From: UBA2112 sp964596695
GTDB lineage: Bacteria > Patescibacteriota > Saccharimonadia > Saccharimonadales > Saccharimonadaceae
NCBI GenBank assembly: GCA_964596695.1
Contig: CAZQVE010000003.1
Location: 65,835-129,834, forward strand
Length of the DNA stretch: 64,000 nucleotides
Direction: 5' to 3'
The notes under the pieces: generated by a model
Told to the model about the DNA's origin: nothing
Database searches by the model: none
Seen by the model: only the letters and a program-made list of their open reading frames with translations
Translations under genes and position numbers: made by a program
Shown here: piece after piece, positions 41,284 through 48,828 of the stretch
Numbering within the stretch: position 1 is the stretch's first letter
How the letters are laid out: each line of letters starts with the position of its first letter

Positions 41284-41826
41284 ATGAAAAAAATGCTATT
41301 TGCAGACAGGACAAGTAGAGGTTTCACGCTCGTTGAACTCATCATCGTTATCGTCGTTATTGGTATCTTGGCCGCGATTATTCTCGTGGCCTATTCTGGA
41401 GTTACCGAGAGTGCAAAGGCGGCTTCGATTGCTGATGGCCTGAAGAAATTCGAGAAGGCGGTTCGGCTCGTTGCCGTAGATAACGGTTATTCCAGCTGGC
41501 CGTCAGACACTAATATACCGGCAGGTTATACCGCGAGCATTCCAAATATGATCGCACACGTACCTAACTTTAATAAATATATGCAGTCTGCACCGAATAT
41601 TGCGGACATTAGTGCTGCTTCTTGGCGATATGATAATGACGGTAACACATACGATGGGTGTTCAGCGTATGGCACGGGGGTTAATGTCTACGTCGCCGGT
41701 TTGTCCGACAAGGCCATGGCGCAACGAGTAGATGACATTATGGATGACGGCAATCTAGAGTGTGGCAGAGTTAGGTGGAGTAGCAATAACCTGCTATACA
41801 ATTTGAGCAAAGATAGCTCGATGTAA
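41284..41826 (+). CDS. Type IV pilin-like prepilin
   Basis: The N-terminus MKKMLFADRTSRGFTLVELI has the class III prepilin signal: a basic leader, the cleavage site after glycine (G|FTLVE) and the essential glutamate at mature position 5. It continues into the long hydrophobic alpha-1 helix. The globular part (about 110 residues) has two cysteines near the end (DGCSAYG and LECGRV) that can form the D-region disulphide. At 180 residues it fits a major pilin. No assembly genes lie nearby. Type IV pili serve twitching and host attachment in Saccharibacteria (known for the group). Confidence 0.9.
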   Translation: MKKMLFADRTSRGFTLVELIIVIVVIGILAAIILVAYSGVTESAKAASIADGLKKFEKAVRLVAVDNGYSSWPSDTNIPAGYTASIPNMIAHVPNFNKYMQSAPNIADISAASWRYDNDGNTYDGCSAYGTGVNVYVAGLSDKAMAQRVDDIMDDGNLECGRVRWSSNNLLYNLSKDSSM

Positions 41827-41859
41827 ACCTTTGTATACGGAGGTGGTATAGTAGGTACC

Positions 41860-42498
41860 ATGAATTACGATATCGTCTTTGTTGATTGGAATGGTACTTT
41901 GTCTGACTCTTGCTTTTGGGAGCGCTGGCGAGATGATCCGGAGCAGGCGGAAAAGTACGCTAAAATCCAGCATGCGCTCTTTGAGTCGGCCACGGGCAGG
42001 AGCCTTATGAAATCTTGGATGACCGGATTCAAAGATTCCGACGCCGCACTCACCTACTTGACTGAATCGACCCGTGTGCCACGCGATGAACTAGAAGACG
42101 AATTACGCTATAGTGCCGAGAATATGAAACTTATAGATGAAGATGTACTACCAACCATTCAGAAACTGCGCGATATCGGCAAGCTGGTCGTCATAGCGAC
42201 CGACAACATGGACACGTTCGACAAGTGGACCGTACCAGCGCTCGGACTGAACGAGCACTTCGATGATGTCTTAAACTCCAGTAAGGTGCGCGTGCTCAAG
42301 TCGCAAGTTTCGTCGATGTACAACAGAAGCCAGTTCTTTTTCCAGTACATGAGGGAGATGGGTGTCGCGCCGGAAAATACCGTATTGATAGATGATAGCC
42401 TAGACGTGAAAGGCTTAGAGAGCGTGGGTATTAATTTCAAACACGTTACCGACGGACAACCGCTGTCGTATCATCTCGATACCATTTTAGCTAAATAA
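41860..42498 (+). CDS. HAD-superfamily hydrolase
   Basis: This 212-residue protein has the four HAD motifs. Motif I is VDWNGTLSD (residues 8-16), motif II VIATDN near 110, a lysine in the SSKVRVLKS segment near 145, and motif IV VLIDDSLDV near 178. A helical cap lies between motifs I and II. It should dephosphorylate a small phosphate ester; the substrate is unknown. Motif I has Asn at the position of the second Asp (DxNGT rather than DxDGT), which occurs in some HAD branches and weakens the catalytic assignment. -10 TATAGT lies 7 bases before the ATG. Confidence 0.85.
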   Translation: MNYDIVFVDWNGTLSDSCFWERWRDDPEQAEKYAKIQHALFESATGRSLMKSWMTGFKDSDAALTYLTESTRVPRDELEDELRYSAENMKLIDEDVLPTIQKLRDIGKLVVIATDNMDTFDKWTVPALGLNEHFDDVLNSSKVRVLKSQVSSMYNRSQFFFQYMREMGVAPENTVLIDDSLDVKGLESVGINFKHVTDGQPLSYHLDTILAK

Positions 42499-42603
42499 AA
42501 CCGATCAAACGTAATATCCTCACGACCACCGACCGCGGGGATATTATTCTGTGCTGTCAATGATCACAGAGTGTCAATCGTGAAATCGCTTACAGAAAGG
42601 TTG

Positions 42604-42623
42604 TCGTAAGATTGCGACAATAG
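42604..42623. promoter_or_regulatory. Inverted repeat upstream of the DUF2795 gene
   Basis: TTGTCG-TAAGATTG-CGACAA can pair over 6 bp with further AA/TT pairs inside. It lies about 25 bp before the start codon and could be an operator or leader hairpin. Confidence 0.35.
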
Positions 42624-42647
42624 GACTACTAACAATAAGGAGGTATA

Positions 42648-42842
42648 ATGACGAAACTTAATCCAGCACAAATTCAAAAATACTTAGGGGGCATTGACTA
42701 TCCTTGTAGCAAGCAGGACATTGTCAGCCACGCCGAGGACGAAGGCGCGGATGACGCCACCCTGCAGGCTTTGAACAGTTTGCCTATGGATTCGTTCAAC
42801 TCGCCCAACGACATTAGCGAAGCTATTGGCAGGATGAAATAG
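42648..42842 (+). CDS. DUF2795 domain protein
   Basis: This 64-residue protein matches DUF2795: an N-terminal helix, then LGGIDYPCSKQDIVSHAEDE, a second helix, LNSLPMDSFNSPNDI and a last helix. The family is small, soluble and common in actinobacteria and CPR; its function is unknown. A perfect AAGGAGG lies 5 bases before ATG 42648, stronger than almost any other in the window, implying high translation. Confidence 0.85.
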   Translation: MTKLNPAQIQKYLGGIDYPCSKQDIVSHAEDEGADDATLQALNSLPMDSFNSPNDISEAIGRMK

Positions 42843-42851
42843 CCGTCAGCC

Positions 42852-43748
42852 CTACGTGACATCCTCGAGCTTGGCGAGGCGCTTTGCCCCGCGAGCTATA
42901 CCGATGAACCCGATGGCCATAACGATCAGAAGGATGTAAATCAGCGCCAGAAGCGAGCCGAACCCCCAGCCTGACAAAAACGAGTTGGCGGCGATAATAA
43001 ACTGGATAAAGCTGAGTGCCAAGATGACGACGATAAATCCCCTGTTGAGTTTTTTGAGAGCCTGCCTGTACAGCTTGCCGCCAACGCGTCGGTAATACGC
43101 GCTAATGAGCAGTGTCGCGTAAGATCCGCAAGCCAGCAGTGCGATATATGGCAGTACGATTGTCGTGACGGTAAGCCAGTCGGGTATGTGGTAAGTAGCT
43201 TCTCTCGTCGGATCCATAAAGGTAAGAGCGATATATACGATGCTAATCACGGTTACCCCTGTTGCGACGCTTATACGGTGCCGCAAGGGTATCTTGATTT
43301 TGACTGTTCGGACAAGCATGCGCGCTCCGATAAGGATGAGTACGAAACTAATAAGCGGATACAACACGTTGAAGTGGGTATTGATAATTGTTGGCAATGG
43401 TCTGTCTACCATATGGGCGTTAATCGCGTTGCCGAGCCATCGTGAGATAATGAAGGATGTCGCAAGCCCGATGACAAGCGTAGTGAGCCCGGCAGCGAGG
43501 AATTTGAAAGCCTCGCCGTCAGGGCTTTGCTTGATTCTGTGTACGTATTGATTGAGCTTGATAAACCCATAAAACCCCGCAAACCAGATTGCGAGGAGGG
43601 GCAACGCGGCCGTCATATTAAGCAAGAGGACTGCCGAAAGAGGAATATGATATTTAGCGAGCACTGCCGGGTCGGGTACTTCGACAAAAAAAGAGAGCAA
43701 AAATACGAGCGAGAACACGACGAATAACCAGTAGTATCTTTTGCTCAA
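42852..43748 (-). CDS. Polytopic membrane protein of unknown function
   Basis: The 298-residue protein has about 8 hydrophobic helices in pairs and short charged loops (RIKQSPDGEAFKF, RRVGGKLYRQALKKL). No motif is recognised. The start is TTG at 43748, with GGAAGGAAG about 6 bases upstream; no ATG or GTG fits better. Its end is 10 bp from the convergent DUF2795 gene. It may be a transporter or a lipid-modifying protein, but nothing in the sequence decides this. Confidence 0.65.
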   Translation of the reverse strand: MSKRYYWLFVVFSLVFLLSFFVEVPDPAVLAKYHIPLSAVLLLNMTAALPLLAIWFAGFYGFIKLNQYVHRIKQSPDGEAFKFLAAGLTTLVIGLATSFIISRWLGNAINAHMVDRPLPTIINTHFNVLYPLISFVLILIGARMLVRTVKIKIPLRHRISVATGVTVISIVYIALTFMDPTREATYHIPDWLTVTTIVLPYIALLACGSYATLLISAYYRRVGGKLYRQALKKLNRGFIVVILALSFIQFIIAANSFLSGWGFGSLLALIYILLIVMAIGFIGIARGAKRLAKLEDVT

Positions 43749-43942
43749 GCTGTTCTTCCTTCCCGGTCTTATATATTTAACTATATTATACTATTTTCAC
43801 TTTCTTGTCCACTCTTCGTCAGAGGTAGCTTCTAATAGTTAGGCTATTTCAGGCTTTGAAAATAAAGTCGTAAGAAGGATTACTGTGCCAATGTCGTGAA
43901 GCGACTATTATGAAAGAGTCAACATAAACGAAAGGAGACTTT

Positions 43943-44143
43943 ATGGGGACAGAGGATCGAGGATTCGCGTCTATGGACGAATCTAAGCAGCGCGAAATCG
44001 CCAGCAAGGGCGGCAAAGCGAGCGGCGGCAATTTTAAAAACGACAGGACAAAGGCTGCGGCGGCTGGTAAAAAGGGCGCAGCGGCTCAGCCGCTTGAGGC
44101 GAAGTCCAGGGGTGGACGAAATAGTCACTCCGGTCGAAGTTAA
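43943..44143 (+). CDS. KGG-repeat stress-type protein
   Basis: This 66-residue, highly basic and glycine/alanine-rich protein reads MDESKQREIASKGGKASGG in its first half and AAGKKGAAA later. These are the SKGGKAS repeats of the KGG (stress-induced, YciG-like) family. Such proteins are disordered and accumulate under stress; the function is unclear. AAAGGAG lies 5 bases before the ATG, and a strong terminator follows. Confidence 0.85.
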   Translation: MGTEDRGFASMDESKQREIASKGGKASGGNFKNDRTKAAAAGKKGAAAQPLEAKSRGGRNSHSGRS

Positions 44144-44161
44144 TAACTACGAGGCGTTGCG

Positions 44162-44226
44162 GAAAACAGAGGTCGTTCGACCTCTGTTTTCGTGTAAAGG
44201 TTATAACGGGCTATCGCCCGTTATAA
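44162..44226. terminator. Two stacked hairpins between convergent genes
   Basis: GAAAACAGAGGTC-GTTC-GACCTCTGTTTTC (44162-44191) ends the KGG gene. TTATAACGGG-CTATCG-CCCGTTATAA (44201-44226) overlaps the stop codon of the minus-strand gene and serves the other direction. Confidence 0.8.
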
Positions 44227-45068
44227 TTTGTCCAGTCGGTCGCGAGGTCGAATCCGTGCGGGTAACGAAGGGCGAAACCGCCCGTGTCGTAGACCTTGCC
44301 GAGCCCCATACTGGTTTCGACGATCGAGCAGCGCGGATATACGCGGTAGCTTGCCGCGACGAGTACGTAGCCGTCCTTGTCTACCTTGGCTCCGTCGTCA
44401 CGAACCGTGTAGTCGCCAGGTCCGCATGCCGTTATGACAATATTCATCGGCAGGTCGTAGTATGTCTCACGGTGCGTAACACCGCTGCTGTCAGTGTAGA
44501 GCTGCGCGCCCCTCGACTTGGTGAGGGCTTGTGGCGTTGGTCTGTTTATTCCCGGCGCGTCTGAGGTACCGGCTGCGCGCTCGATCGTGAGCTTGGTAAT
44601 GGCACCATCGGCGATAAAATTGTCTTGTACTAGCGTCGTTTTGTCTTCGTTGTCAATCGGATCCATTCCCGCGGCAGCAACGATCTCATTTGGTGATTGT
44701 GCTGGCGTGACGACCTTTTGCCGCAAGGCGCCGTCAACGATCAATACTGGTCGCGCGCGATAAATAATAACGGCAGAATCAGTCTTCGTAAGCTTACTGC
44801 TTAATGATGGCTCGATGATATCGCTCGGATCGACACTAATGTTCGCGTCGCGGAGCGCCTCGCGAACTGTATCGGCACCCGTCAGAATCACGTGGTTCTC
44901 TCCGCGGTCATGGAACGTGACCAACCGATCCTCGCCAGCCTCGTGGTTATGAGCCGCATAGAGGTATCCCGCCGTCATGAGACTAATTGCGACAAACAAT
45001 GCGAACGCCAATGTTAATAGCGGTCGCTTGGGTCTACGGAATTTACGTTTACGGAAAAATAACTTCAT
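44211..45068 (-). CDS. DUF348/3D-domain cell-wall protein (YabE-like)
   Basis: The 285-residue protein has a basic N-terminus and a membrane helix (about 17-38). A DUF348 ubiquitin-like domain follows with LTGADTVREALRDANISVDP and DSAVIIYRARPVLIVDG. The C-terminal domain has MNIVITACGPGDY and VYDTGGFALRYPHGFDLATDW; this DTGG...D...D arrangement is the 3D (double-psi barrel) fold of lytic transglycosylase-like wall enzymes. It is probably anchored outside the membrane and acts on peptidoglycan, its own or a host's (inference). A G5 domain, often present in such proteins, is not evident. Confidence 0.8.
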   Translation of the reverse strand: MKLFFRKRKFRRPKRPLLTLAFALFVAISLMTAGYLYAAHNHEAGEDRLVTFHDRGENHVILTGADTVREALRDANISVDPSDIIEPSLSSKLTKTDSAVIIYRARPVLIVDGALRQKVVTPAQSPNEIVAAAGMDPIDNEDKTTLVQDNFIADGAITKLTIERAAGTSDAPGINRPTPQALTKSRGAQLYTDSSGVTHRETYYDLPMNIVITACGPGDYTVRDDGAKVDKDGYVLVAASYRVYPRCSIVETSMGLGKVYDTGGFALRYPHGFDLATDWTNYNGR

Positions 45069-45088
45069 TAGTACCTGTATATAATAGC

Positions 45089-45472
45089 TTATTCTTGTTC
45101 GAAAGACTTTATGACCTCGGGTAATTCTATGGGGAGCATGTCCGCCTTGATGATATAACCGTCGGCGCCATGTTCCATGGCGTTATCTGCGACGCTATGT
45201 TGCGCGAGGTTGGTTAGTATGACAATCGTGGCTTCGGTGCAGTTATAGGCCGGGTCGCTTCGTAGCTCTTGCAGTATTTCCAGTCCGGATTTGCCTGGCA
45301 GCATGACGTCGAGAAACACCACGTCCGGCTGAAAATTGGCGAGCTTAATATACATTTCATCAGCATCTTTTGCTACCTCTATCACGTGTTGAGCATCTGT
45401 CAGCGCCTTGCGATAGAGTTCACGGAGCATAGGCTCATCCTCAATGAGCAGAACGTTTTTTGTACCAGCCAT
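45089..45472 (-). CDS. Stand-alone receiver domain response regulator
   Basis: This 127-residue CheY-like protein has only a receiver domain. Acidic pair E11/D12, phospho-site D55 in VVFLDVMLPGKSG, T in VILTNLA and the conserved K in GYIIKADMLP are present. There is no output domain, so it must act by protein contact or in a relay. ATG 45472 has GAGAGG. It overlaps the kinase gene upstream by 32 bp. A near-copy with the same overlap lies at 50671. Confidence 0.93.
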   Translation of the reverse strand: MAGTKNVLLIEDEPMLRELYRKALTDAQHVIEVAKDADEMYIKLANFQPDVVFLDVMLPGKSGLEILQELRSDPAYNCTEATIVILTNLAQHSVADNAMEHGADGYIIKADMLPIELPEVIKSFEQE

Positions 45473-47678
45473 GTTTTCCTCTCGATATATTTTTCGCTAC
45501 TATTTCGTCATCTTTCTCAGGTTTGTAGATAGGCAGTGTGAAGTAGAACGTTGAGCCGTTGCCCTGGTCAGGCTTGATGCCGATAGTGCCGCGCTGCAGT
45601 TCGATAATCGTCTTGGATATAAACAACCCCAAGCCCGTACCGCGCGTTCCGGCAATCAGACTGCGTTCGGCTCGGTAGAATTTGGAGAATAGCTTGTCGC
45701 GTAGTTCCTCGGGAACGCCGGGTCCGTTGTCGGTGATCTCGACGCGTACTTGCTCGCCCGAAGCGATAATATTGACCTGAATCTGCCCATTCTCCGGCGT
45801 GTATTTGATAGCGTTGCCGATGAGGTTATTAAGCACTTCAACGATCGAGGAGGTGTCAGCCGGCGCGTAAACGGTGCTGGTGGTATTCGAGGTAAACGAA
45901 AGAGCTTGACCTTTTTGCGCTGCAACGGGTTGGTGTTGCTCAACACTTTTGGCAACGAGCTGGGTAAGATTGAGCTTTTCCAGGAATATCTCCATGTCTC
46001 CCCTCTCGATCCGCGCGATATTGAGTAGCTTGTTGATGAGTTCACGCAGTTGTTGGGCGCCGACGATTGCCTTTTGTAAGCTCTCGAGGTTTTCGAGAGA
46101 CAGCTCCTTAAGCGCTTCTCTGTTAAGTATGTCCAGATATCCTGAAATTACGGTCAGTGGCGTACGGAGCTCGTGTGCGGCAACTGCCACGAAGTCGAGT
46201 TTCATAAAGTTTAACTCTCGGCTCGGCGTTTGATCGTGGATGGTGATAATTGCCGCAACATCACCGCTCTCGCGGTCGATGACCTCTACCATAAGGTCAA
46301 GATAGGCGACGGATTCATTCTTGGCGAGTACGACGTCGTTGTACGAATGAAAACCCGTACTAGTGAGGTCGAGCTTGAAGGGGGCTCCCTCGCGCGTCCA
46401 GGGGAACACTTCTTCTATCGATTTGCCTTTTACCATGTAGGGCGCGTTACTAACGAGCCTGATGGCGGGGGCATTGATAGAGAGTATTTCACCTTTTATA
46501 TTTACGGCGACGACACCGTCGTTGACGCTATTGATGATGCTTTGCAGATTAGACTGTTCAAATGTGAGGCTACGATTGTTTGCCTCGAGGTTACTGACGA
46601 GGTTGCCGACGGTAACGCCCAAGTTATTGAATATGCTCGCGAGCTCTTCGAACTCGTCCTTTGTCCGTATATCAATCTTTTGCGTCAGGTTGTTCTGGGC
46701 CAGCTTTCTGGCGCCAACGACGAGCCGTTTGATAGGACGTATGAGCTGCCTACTGAAGAAAAGACCAACAACGACCGATGCAGCGACGGCACCAATAGTG
46801 ACGGTCACCGCCAGCTTTGTGAACGAATTAACCCCCGCGTAGGCGCTTGAGATAGGCTCTTCTGCGACAACCCCCCAGCCAGCCTCCGTCTCGCGTACTG
46901 CGCTAAGGACATTTTCGTTTGTTTCAGAGACGGTCTGCTTGGTTTTGAGACTAAGACTCAAAAAGTCACTGACGGCCGCGGTGCTGTGTATGTCAGTGTG
47001 CGTGGACAGAAAGTTGTAGTCAGGGTGATACACCAAACTACCCGTCCCATCGACAATGTATGTATAGCCGTCGGTGTCGGTTTGTTCAGGTAGGACAGAT
47101 TTCCATACTGTTCCCATCTCGTAGTAGCCGACGACGACGCCTATAAGGCTGTTGTCCGTGTCGTCTGCCGAAGAGCGGATCGGTAAGCTTATAGCGAGTT
47201 CCGGCGTGTTGTTCAGGTCGCGGGATAATGAGAGTATTCTCTTCTTGTTTGCTATGCGATCAAATGTCGTATCGTCTGACTCGATGTCTGTAATAGCGAC
47301 TCGTAGCTGTCCACCTCGTAGTGTGGCGACGCGTTTTTTGTCGTCTTTCGTGAGGATTTCGACTTTTTGCAGATTGGGGTCTTCTTTGAGGAGCGCCTGT
47401 AGGTTTTGGTCTATCTCCACCGGTTTAAGAGCGTATACTCCCGCTATGATGTTGAGCTGACCGGTAATAGTGCCGAGATAGTTGTCGACGGCACGTGACG
47501 CGTCGGATGCGATTGTCTGCTGCTTGGCGGCGGCGTTACCGAGCATCTGACTGCGTGCCGCTCCTATGATGATAAAACTGACAATCGTAAGAGGAACGAG
47601 GGTAACGATAAGAAAGTAGCTGACTATCTTTGTCGAGACTCTTGGTTTTGTACTGCGTCTCTTTACCCCGTTGTCCAT
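45441..47678 (-). CDS. Sensor histidine kinase with Cache, HAMP and PAS domains
   Basis: The 745-residue kinase starts with a membrane helix (about 20-42). A large outer region of about 240 residues of dCache type contains DGYTYIVDGTGSLVYHPD. A second helix near 295 precedes a HAMP domain (RPIKRLVVGARKLAQ), then a PAS domain with INSVNDGVVAVNIKG. The kinase core has H-box AAHELRTPL, N-box LNNLIGNAIKYTPE and GTRGTGLGLFISK. Cache domains bind small ligands such as amino or organic acids. The last bases overlap the receiver gene. It is paralogous to the kinase at 51023. Confidence 0.93.
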   Translation of the reverse strand: MDNGVKRRSTKPRVSTKIVSYFLIVTLVPLTIVSFIIIGAARSQMLGNAAAKQQTIASDASRAVDNYLGTITGQLNIIAGVYALKPVEIDQNLQALLKEDPNLQKVEILTKDDKKRVATLRGGQLRVAITDIESDDTTFDRIANKKRILSLSRDLNNTPELAISLPIRSSADDTDNSLIGVVVGYYEMGTVWKSVLPEQTDTDGYTYIVDGTGSLVYHPDYNFLSTHTDIHSTAAVSDFLSLSLKTKQTVSETNENVLSAVRETEAGWGVVAEEPISSAYAGVNSFTKLAVTVTIGAVAASVVVGLFFSRQLIRPIKRLVVGARKLAQNNLTQKIDIRTKDEFEELASIFNNLGVTVGNLVSNLEANNRSLTFEQSNLQSIINSVNDGVVAVNIKGEILSINAPAIRLVSNAPYMVKGKSIEEVFPWTREGAPFKLDLTSTGFHSYNDVVLAKNESVAYLDLMVEVIDRESGDVAAIITIHDQTPSRELNFMKLDFVAVAAHELRTPLTVISGYLDILNREALKELSLENLESLQKAIVGAQQLRELINKLLNIARIERGDMEIFLEKLNLTQLVAKSVEQHQPVAAQKGQALSFTSNTTSTVYAPADTSSIVEVLNNLIGNAIKYTPENGQIQVNIIASGEQVRVEITDNGPGVPEELRDKLFSKFYRAERSLIAGTRGTGLGLFISKTIIELQRGTIGIKPDQGNGSTFYFTLPIYKPEKDDEIVAKNISRGKHGWYKKRSAH

Positions 47679-47716
47679 ATCTTAATATGCTAATGCTTAT
47701 CGCGCGATATGTCGAG
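47679..47716 (-). promoter_or_regulatory. Upstream element shared by the two sensor modules, copy 1
   Basis: The 38 bp before this kinase start match about 30 of 38 bases upstream of the second kinase (53348-53385), including CTCGACATAT and CGATAAG-ATTAGCAT on the minus strand. The conservation in non-coding DNA points to a shared promoter or operator. Confidence 0.5.
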
Positions 47717-47735
47717 GGGTACGAGTGGGCGTTAC

Positions 47736-48752
47736 TTACTGTATGCGCGAAAGATCGATACCGCTTCTACGCCAGCCGATTTTGCCAATCTTGCTGGTGG
47801 TGTCGATAAGGTTCAAGTCGTCCAGTCGAGGCACTGTTTTCACGAATAGGTTTTGGAGGGTTTCATTGCCATGTTCAGATTCGAACCAAGTTTCCTCAGC
47901 GACCCACTCGGGAATGTCCATATCCGCTTGAGCCTCCTTACTTGGCTTGAGCATAACGTCGGCAGCGAGCCGAAGGATAAACGGCATAGACTTAGCCATA
48001 ACCCTTCTTTGGCGGGGGGTCATCCTGTCGGCGTGTTCTCTCAAGAAGTCATCCGCGAAGCTTATATGGCGAGCTTCTTCTTCGACATGGACTTTCATGA
48101 CGCGATGGATCAAAGGGTGGATTTCGCCGCCCTTTTTGGCGTAGTCGAGCAGGGATCGTTGTGTACGATCAATCGGCTCCTCCCCCGCCAGGACAACAGC
48201 CCAGAAGGCTACGGGCGCTAGCTTAGCGACCGGTCCAACCATGTAGCTCACCTTACGGAACCAATCTGGCGCTCCTTTGGGGTTGGTGCCGGTTCGTCTG
48301 ACGAATTCGTCGAACATCAGGATATGACGCTGCTCCTCCTCGGCCTCATGTGTGGAGTAACGCTTCTCAACGCTGTCGCTCGGAAGCCACATGTTGCGGA
48401 TTGCGATACCTGATATCAATGCTTCTTCAAACTCGGAGCCAACCCTTGCTACTTGTGCGTAGCGGTACATACCGATGCGTATTCTCTCGTTGTCGGGCAA
48501 TGTTTGATACCATTCATGCGCCCCAAGGTCGAACGTCTCCGGCAGTATCCAGCGCGGATCATCGGGCATGATCGCATACTCCGGGCTATTCCAGTCGATC
48601 GCTTCGACGACTTCATTCGGAAAAGGGTTGTTGTATTTCCGGGCGGACGCTCTGGATCGCCTCTCTACTCTCGTGGCGTAATCTTGGTTCGTCTTACCCC
48701 GTGTCAATGTCGGATTTGACATCATACTATTTTCGGACAATGGTTTTTCCAT
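47736..48752 (-). CDS. AurF-like diiron oxygenase family protein
   Basis: The 338-residue helical protein has the repeated metal motifs of AurF-type (p-aminobenzoate N-oxygenase) diiron proteins: SEFEEALISGI near 105, EAEEEQRHILMF near 137, and VHVEEEARHISFADD near 225. The Glu and E-x-x-x-H groups would hold two irons. Such enzymes use O2 to oxidise amines or carbon. ATG 48752 has GTGAGG 8 bases upstream; the frame extends 5 codons. It is flanked by the two sensor-kinase modules. An oxygenase is unexpected in a fermentative CPR bacterium. Substrate unknown. Confidence 0.75.
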   Translation of the reverse strand: MEKPLSENSMMSNPTLTRGKTNQDYATRVERRSRASARKYNNPFPNEVVEAIDWNSPEYAIMPDDPRWILPETFDLGAHEWYQTLPDNERIRIGMYRYAQVARVGSEFEEALISGIAIRNMWLPSDSVEKRYSTHEAEEEQRHILMFDEFVRRTGTNPKGAPDWFRKVSYMVGPVAKLAPVAFWAVVLAGEEPIDRTQRSLLDYAKKGGEIHPLIHRVMKVHVEEEARHISFADDFLREHADRMTPRQRRVMAKSMPFILRLAADVMLKPSKEAQADMDIPEWVAEETWFESEHGNETLQNLFVKTVPRLDDLNLIDTTSKIGKIGWRRSGIDLSRIQ

Positions 48753-48828
48753 AACGAATAACCTCACTTAATTTATGTATCTTATGCCTCGATAGTCAAA
48801 AAATCAATATTTTTAAACGATGGGCGGG

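Noticed and set aside
44211..45068. Complete resuscitation-promoting factor
   Set aside because: DUF348 is present but the Rpf lysozyme-like domain is absent; the C-terminus is of 3D type instead.
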